Assembly: GCA_900314565.1 (NCBI GenBank)
Contig: OMVU01000069.1
Coordinates: forward strand, 1 to 34,348
Origin: an uncultured Eubacteriales bacterium
GTDB taxonomy: Bacteria; Bacillota; Clostridia; Lachnospirales; Lachnospiraceae
Direction: 5' to 3'
Length of the DNA: 34,348 bases
In this document: one piece after another, positions 30,872 to 34,348 of the stretch
Layout of the letters: each line of letters begins with the position of its first letter
Position numbering within the stretch: the first letter of the stretch is position 1
The notes under the pieces: generated by a model
Databases searched by the model: none
What the model was told of the DNA's origin: nothing
What the model saw: only the letters and a program-made list of their open reading frames with translations
Position numbers and translations under genes: made by a program

Positions 30872-31858
30872 TCAGAGCTTTCCGTTTTCTATCAGTTTTG
30901 GAAGATCAATGGCCAGCACAGCCGAGAAACTGTAGGCCGAATCAAAATACATATGCCCGTCGTAGTCATCGTAATCCGCGAGATCGTGGGTGATCCCGTC
31001 CCGCCCATCTGTAAGATAGGAGTGGAAAGGCACGTCATAGCTCTCACACAGTGCGGTGAAGTAAGCGATGGAGTCTTCGCTGAATGGCTGGTCCTTGCTG
31101 AAGGTCACTTCCGGGACCGGTGTCATGATGCAGACCAGCTGAATTTCATTTTCACGGCAGAAGTCGACGAGCCTTTTGAAGTTTTTCAGATGCTTCTCCT
31201 TGACATTTTCGCGGTGCCAGGTCATGGAGGTGTCCGCTTTCGGCGCATCTTCCTCAAAGCGCTGGATCGCGATGAATCCGTTCTCCTGCATCAGCTGGAC
31301 GGGGCTCCTGAAAGGCTCGATGCTGTAGTTTTTGTAGGCGTCGGACGATTTCATTTCGCGCAGAGAATCGATCCTGCCGAGATAATTCCTGTACAGATAC
31401 CACTCGAAGGGAACCGTGCGGAAGTCGGATTTCAGTATCTTGTCCTGGAAATAGCGGAATTTCAGCTTTGAGGGGGGAAACTCATGGTAGACCTTAACGA
31501 GTTCGCAGTTCTCCGCCTCATCGAGCATCCAGTATGCGCTGTCGATCTCGTAAATGACAGTTTTGAGATCTGCAGACTGGGCTGCAAGCCGGACGAGATA
31601 GTAGGCGTCGATCACGAATTCATTGCCCGACGCGGCGTTGATCGCATGCATTCCGCCGAACTGCTCCAGGGCGACCGGATCAATTCCGCACTGACCGTGT
31701 GAGTTCCCGATGATGAGCGTATCATAGTCGGCGGTCTGTATTTTGTGTACGACGACCCGCATCTCATTGTACGGATACAGGAAATCCGTCATCTTTGCGT
31801 TGACGACAAGGACCGCCGCGCAGACAAGAAGGCAGATGAATATTTTAAAATTGCGCAT
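30872..31858 (-). CDS. SGNH-like (DltD-like) acyl-transfer partner protein (cassette 2)
   Basis: A 328-residue protein with an N-terminal signal anchor (about residues 5-22) and an extracytoplasmic alpha/beta domain. It carries a nucleophile motif TLIIGNSHGQCGIDP (Ser53) and a C-terminal catalytic-type DGHMYFDSAYSFS (Asp/His). This is the DltD/AlgX-like pattern of proteins that work with MBOAT transferases. The start MRNFKIF at 31858 has GGAGG 8 bp upstream. It overlaps the end of the MBOAT gene by 14 bp, which implies translational coupling. The substrate polymer is not evident. Confidence 0.83.
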   Translation of the reverse strand: MRNFKIFICLLVCAAVLVVNAKMTDFLYPYNEMRVVVHKIQTADYDTLIIGNSHGQCGIDPVALEQFGGMHAINAASGNEFVIDAYYLVRLAAQSADLKTVIYEIDSAYWMLDEAENCELVKVYHEFPPSKLKFRYFQDKILKSDFRTVPFEWYLYRNYLGRIDSLREMKSSDAYKNYSIEPFRSPVQLMQENGFIAIQRFEEDAPKADTSMTWHRENVKEKHLKNFKRLVDFCRENEIQLVCIMTPVPEVTFSKDQPFSEDSIAYFTALCESYDVPFHSYLTDGRDGITHDLADYDDYDGHMYFDSAYSFSAVLAIDLPKLIENGKL

Positions 31859-33353
31859 AGATGAAACCTCCGGATGAGAGGGGTGCCTGGCCAACGAGCG
31901 GCAGCAGCATCAGGATGATCACATATACCAGGATACGTACAGCGAAATTCGCACTGCGGATCCTGCCGGCGACATCAACGCCCCGCTCCTTCAGAACACT
32001 GACGATAAAGACGATGATGCAGCCGATCGCAATGACAAGGATGGCTGTCGGTGCCTTAAAGGACGCCGCGACCGTACCGACGTCGATCTCAAGGAGCTGA
32101 GACGGCTCGAACTTTGTGAAGCAGTTGCGGATCATGATGAGTGCGTCCTTAAAGCCATTGCCCATGTCAAAGAAGAAGCTGATGAGAACAAGGACAAATG
32201 TCCGGACGATCTGGAACACATAGAACCACCGGGTGTCCTTCGTGATCTTCAGCTTTTTTCTCATTTCACGGTACTGCGGTGCAAGAAGACCGCTCAGACC
32301 TATGATAAATCCGTTGTAGAGACCGTAGGCAATGTACTTCCATGCGGCTCCGTGCCAGATACCGACGATCAGAAAGACGATGACGTTCGCGACACAGATC
32401 GGGAGAGCGCGGCCTGTCTGCTTGCCGAAGGTCTTTTTCGACCACTTGCCGAAGCGGCCCATCCATTTCGACAGAGAGATCGGGTAAAAGACGTAATCCT
32501 TCATCCAGGTACCGAGCGTGATGTGCCATCTGTGCCAGAAATCCGTGATGCTGACCGCGAAATACGGCTGGCGGAAGTTCTCATCCATGGTCACGCCGAA
32601 AAGATCCGCGATGCCGATCACGACATCGATTCCGCCGGAGAAATCCATATAGAGCTGGATCGCGTAGAAGACCGTTGCGAAAAGTGCCACGCCGTCGTAT
32701 GTCTGATACTCTTTGAACAGCGGGTTCACAAAATAAAGCGCGTTGTCCGCGATGACCATCTTCTTGAAAAAACCCCAGAGGATGCGCTGGAAGCCGCGCT
32801 CGAAGCGGCCCGGATCGAAGCTGTGCTCTTCGTAGAGCTGGTGGGCGAGTCTTGAGTAGCGGCCGATCGGACCCTGCAGGATCTGCGGGAAGAAGGAGAC
32901 GAACAGCGCGAACCGGAAAAGATTCTTTTCGGCGGCCGTCCGCTTCCAGCAGATGTCGAGCAGATACCCCATCGACTGGAACGTGTAAAATGAAATGCCC
33001 AGCGGCAGTGCCCAGGAGAACTGGAGAATGCTTGTGTGGAACAGATCATTGATATTTACAATAAGGAAATTTGTATATTTCAGGACAGCCAGGATGCCGA
33101 AATTGAAGAGCAGCGTCAGAGCGACGATCAGCCGCCGCTTTTTGTTCTCTTCCGTCTTTTCGAGCGTAAGTCCGGCGTACCAGGTCGTCAGGGTCGTTGA
33201 GGCGATGAAGACGACGAGCCCGCGGCTGTTCGTAATATAATACACGTAGCTTATGACGAGCAGCCAGATCCACTGGAGCTTTTTGGGAATGACATAATAT
33301 ATAAAAAGCGATATGACAACAAAAAGGACGAATAGAAATGAATTGAGCCCCAT
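31845..33353 (-). CDS. MBOAT family O-acyltransferase (cassette 2)
   Basis: A 502-residue polytopic membrane protein of the AlgI/DltB-like group. The signature DFWHRWHITLGTWMKDYVFYP and catalytic-type GIWHGAAWKYIAYG are intact. About ten to twelve hydrophobic helices span it, including a C-terminal trio near 390-500. It differs clearly from the cassette 1 enzyme, so this is not a recent duplication. The start MGLNSFLF at 33353 has AAAGGA about 9 bp upstream; the longer frame to 33530 lacks a site. A TATACT -10-like box lies at 33402-33397 on the minus strand, without a clear -35. It forms a two-gene operon with the SGNH partner. Confidence 0.93.
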   Translation of the reverse strand: MGLNSFLFVLFVVISLFIYYVIPKKLQWIWLLVISYVYYITNSRGLVVFIASTTLTTWYAGLTLEKTEENKKRRLIVALTLLFNFGILAVLKYTNFLIVNINDLFHTSILQFSWALPLGISFYTFQSMGYLLDICWKRTAAEKNLFRFALFVSFFPQILQGPIGRYSRLAHQLYEEHSFDPGRFERGFQRILWGFFKKMVIADNALYFVNPLFKEYQTYDGVALFATVFYAIQLYMDFSGGIDVVIGIADLFGVTMDENFRQPYFAVSITDFWHRWHITLGTWMKDYVFYPISLSKWMGRFGKWSKKTFGKQTGRALPICVANVIVFLIVGIWHGAAWKYIAYGLYNGFIIGLSGLLAPQYREMRKKLKITKDTRWFYVFQIVRTFVLVLISFFFDMGNGFKDALIMIRNCFTKFEPSQLLEIDVGTVAASFKAPTAILVIAIGCIIVFIVSVLKERGVDVAGRIRSANFAVRILVYVIILMLLPLVGQAPLSSGGFIYAQF

Positions 33354-33548
33354 AGGTTTTCCTTTCGTGTCCGTGAAACGGATGCATAGTAAAATCAGTA
33401 TATCATAAAAGCAACGGAAATACTTTTCGTTATTGTTAAGATTAGTTTGATGTTTGCTTAACATACGGGTCTTAAGATCCGGCATGGAGTCATGATCGGG
33501 AACACGGAGGCAGTTCTGCCTGTACTGCACACAAATGTTCGAAAAAAT

Positions 33549-33580
33549 GAGCCGTTGTCCGTCTGTGCGGACAGCGGCTT
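33549..33580 (-). terminator. Hairpin in the 33354-33665 divergent spacer
   Basis: AGCCGTTGTCCG (33550-33561) pairs with CGGACAGCGGCT (33568-33579), one G-T wobble. On the minus strand it is followed by CATTTTTTC, a usable T-run. It could be an attenuator or a barrier upstream of the MBOAT gene. The rest of this 312-bp gap is AT-rich and holds the presumed divergent promoters; no further gene was seen. Confidence 0.45.
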
Positions 33581-33665
33581 ATTTATGATATAGACATCAA
33601 AGGAAACATCAAAGCATAAAACTTAACCATCAAAGACAAAGTGTTTGAAGAGAGGAGGTATCTTC

Positions 33666-33767
33666 ATGAAAGGATATTCAACAGAAAGCGGATATATGGG
33701 ACTGGTCGAAGGCAGATATATGTTATTTGCCTCGGAAGAAGACTACCGGGATTATATGGAGGACTGA
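33666..33767 (+). CDS. 33-residue small protein
   Basis: A short reading frame with a strong site, AGGAGG at 33653-33658, 7 bp before the ATG. The product starts MKGYSTESGYMGLVEGRY and ends FASEEDYRDYMED. It is acidic, rich in Tyr and Gly, with no membrane segment. I recall similar tiny proteins (MKGY..E.GYMG...) in Lachnospiraceae genomes, but I know no function for them. The next small gene starts 49 bp downstream, so the two may be co-transcribed. Confidence 0.65.
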   Translation: MKGYSTESGYMGLVEGRYMLFASEEDYRDYMED

Positions 33768-33816
33768 CGGCTGCATTTACTTATGGAGTATGAATTATTA
33801 AGGGGAGGTAATCATT

Positions 33817-34029
33817 ATGTCATTTAACAGGGAACAGTTGAGAGCGGTACTTTTGATCAGCGGGCGGGGATGGTCAGCCGGCTTCAGAGACAGGAGAAGC
33901 GGAATATTCAGAGCGGTCTGCCCGATCAGCACACCGCTCGACGTCGATGAATTTATGGATGCTTATAATGTGAGTGTTCTTACAATTGAATGTATTCCCG
34001 AGCCGTGCGCAGAGGAAGCCGCCGCGTGA
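33817..34029 (+). CDS. 70-residue small protein of unknown function
   Basis: The ATG follows AAGGGGAGG at about 9-bp spacing. The product begins MSFNREQLRAVLLISGRG and is mixed alpha/beta-like, with Arg-rich early and acidic late sections (EPCAEEAAA). It has two Cys residues (CPISTP and ECIPEPC regions) plus a late third. No domain is recognised. It sits with the 33-residue protein and just ahead of a decayed repeat module and an AT-rich boundary. Confidence 0.6.
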   Translation: MSFNREQLRAVLLISGRGWSAGFRDRRSGIFRAVCPISTPLDVDEFMDAYNVSVLTIECIPEPCAEEAAA

Positions 34030-34057
34030 GAACGCTTTTCGAACCGCCGTAAAGAGA

Positions 34058-34101
34058 GGAAGGTGTTTCGCACTCTGCGCGGCGCGTCAGGAACGCCTGT
34101 T
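34058..34101. repeat. Diverged partial copy of the 89-bp hairpin module
   Basis: GGAAGGTGTTTCGCACTCTGC followed by GCGGCGCGTCAGGAACGCC matches the module segment GGAAGGTGCTTCGCACCTCGC onward with several changes. The stems are damaged and the final GGCGTTCTT arm is lost. Confidence 0.55.
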
Positions 34102-34137
34102 GGAGCAGTCAGGGGTTATTTTACAGTAACATAGAAC

Positions 34138-34220
34138 GGTATATAGTAGTGTAGAAATATACTATTACATACCATTTTTATTTACACAGGTGAACATTTG
34201 TTCTATTATATATGTGTAAA
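34138..34220. other. AT-rich tract with nested palindromes
   Basis: Two inverted repeats lie in sequence far richer in A/T than the rest of the window. GGTATATAGTA..TACTAT..ATACC spans 34138-34173. TTTACACA (34181-34188) and TGTGTAAA (34213-34220) enclose GAACATTTGTTC (34192-34203). They precede a gene for a DNA-binding protein. They may be operators or the end of a mobile element. Confidence 0.5.
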
Positions 34221-34252
34221 TGTGTACTTTGAAAGTAAGGCGGTTTCTGTGT

Positions 34253-34348
34253 ATGTACAAGAGCAGTGATTTTACCAAGCCGGTCTATAAGACCGGAGAA
34301 ATCATGGAGATACTGAATATCAGTTATTCCACCATTAAAGTGTATGAT
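34253..34348 (+). CDS. N-terminal fragment of a MerR/excisionase-like helix-turn-helix protein (cut by window end)
   Basis: Thirty-two codons are visible before the window ends. They read MYKSSDFTKPVYKTGEIMEI and then LNISYSTIKVYD, a MerR-type HTH start (T.GEIMEILNIS.STIK.YD). Such heads occur in MerR regulators, excisionases and IS607-type serine recombinases. The missing rest decides which. The site AAGG at 34237-34240 is modest. The AT-rich, palindrome-bearing upstream region favours a recently acquired element, but this is inference. Confidence 0.5.
   Translation, partial: MYKSSDFTKPVYKTGEIMEILNISYSTIKVYD

Overview
The window reads as chromosome of a moderately GC-rich Clostridia member, most probably a Lachnospiraceae. 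The reasons are strong AGGAGG-type ribosome sites with frequent GTG/TTG starts, a Na/Pi cotransporter fused to PhoU, a DUF4358/MBOAT/DHHW cassette, a DUF4349 lipoprotein, a type III pantothenate kinase, and small proteins of a kind I associate with that family. Species cannot be fixed from sequence alone. No rRNA, tRNA, CRISPR array or complete insertion sequence was seen.

Layout. (1) 258-2099: Na/Pi cotransporter with PhoU-like tail. (2) 2398-7328: envelope O-acylation cassette (SGNH hydrolase with a charged repeat tail, DUF4358 protein, MBOAT acyltransferase, DHHW protein), followed by a hotdog thioesterase. (3) 7850-9055: repeat-rich spacer around a truncated GT2-like gene. (4) 9056-10593: an XRE-HTH protein fused to a SpoT/MESH1-like HD domain, then a TetR regulator. 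(5) 10718-16573: LytS-type histidine kinase, leucine-rich-repeat protein, DUF2201 VWA protein and MoxR AAA+ ATPase, with large palindromes and an 18-bp tandem array between the genes. (6) 16794-19815: a GGDEF-EAL protein whose two domains both look catalytically dead, a STAS protein and a response regulator. (7) 19948-21606: HAD phosphatase, ECF sigma factor and a 66-residue leader-like protein. (8) 21903-26198, minus strand: divergent MraY-like transferase and carB without carA. (9) 26704-28866: coaBC-coaX, coenzyme A synthesis. (10) 29413-30789: DUF4349 lipoprotein. (11) 30872-33353, minus strand: a second MBOAT/SGNH acylation pair. (12) 33666-end: two small proteins, an AT-rich palindromic stretch, and the start of a helix-turn-helix protein cut by the window edge.

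How it works together. Two separate MBOAT cassettes suggest at least two acylated surface polymers. The kinase-to-MoxR block looks like one functional unit: a MoxR chaperone, its VWA partner, an LRR protein and a membrane sensor kinase with no adjacent response regulator. The most unusual signal is non-coding. A family of palindromes centred on CTCATGATTGAAATCACGAG recurs at four intergenic sites with compensatory base changes. Two copies carry an identical 89-bp multi-hairpin module 21 kb apart, and two have three arms that allow mutually exclusive pairings. A second, unrelated palindrome family lies inside the kinase-MoxR block. Hairpins also appear to control access to the ribosome sites of coaX and the mraY-like gene.
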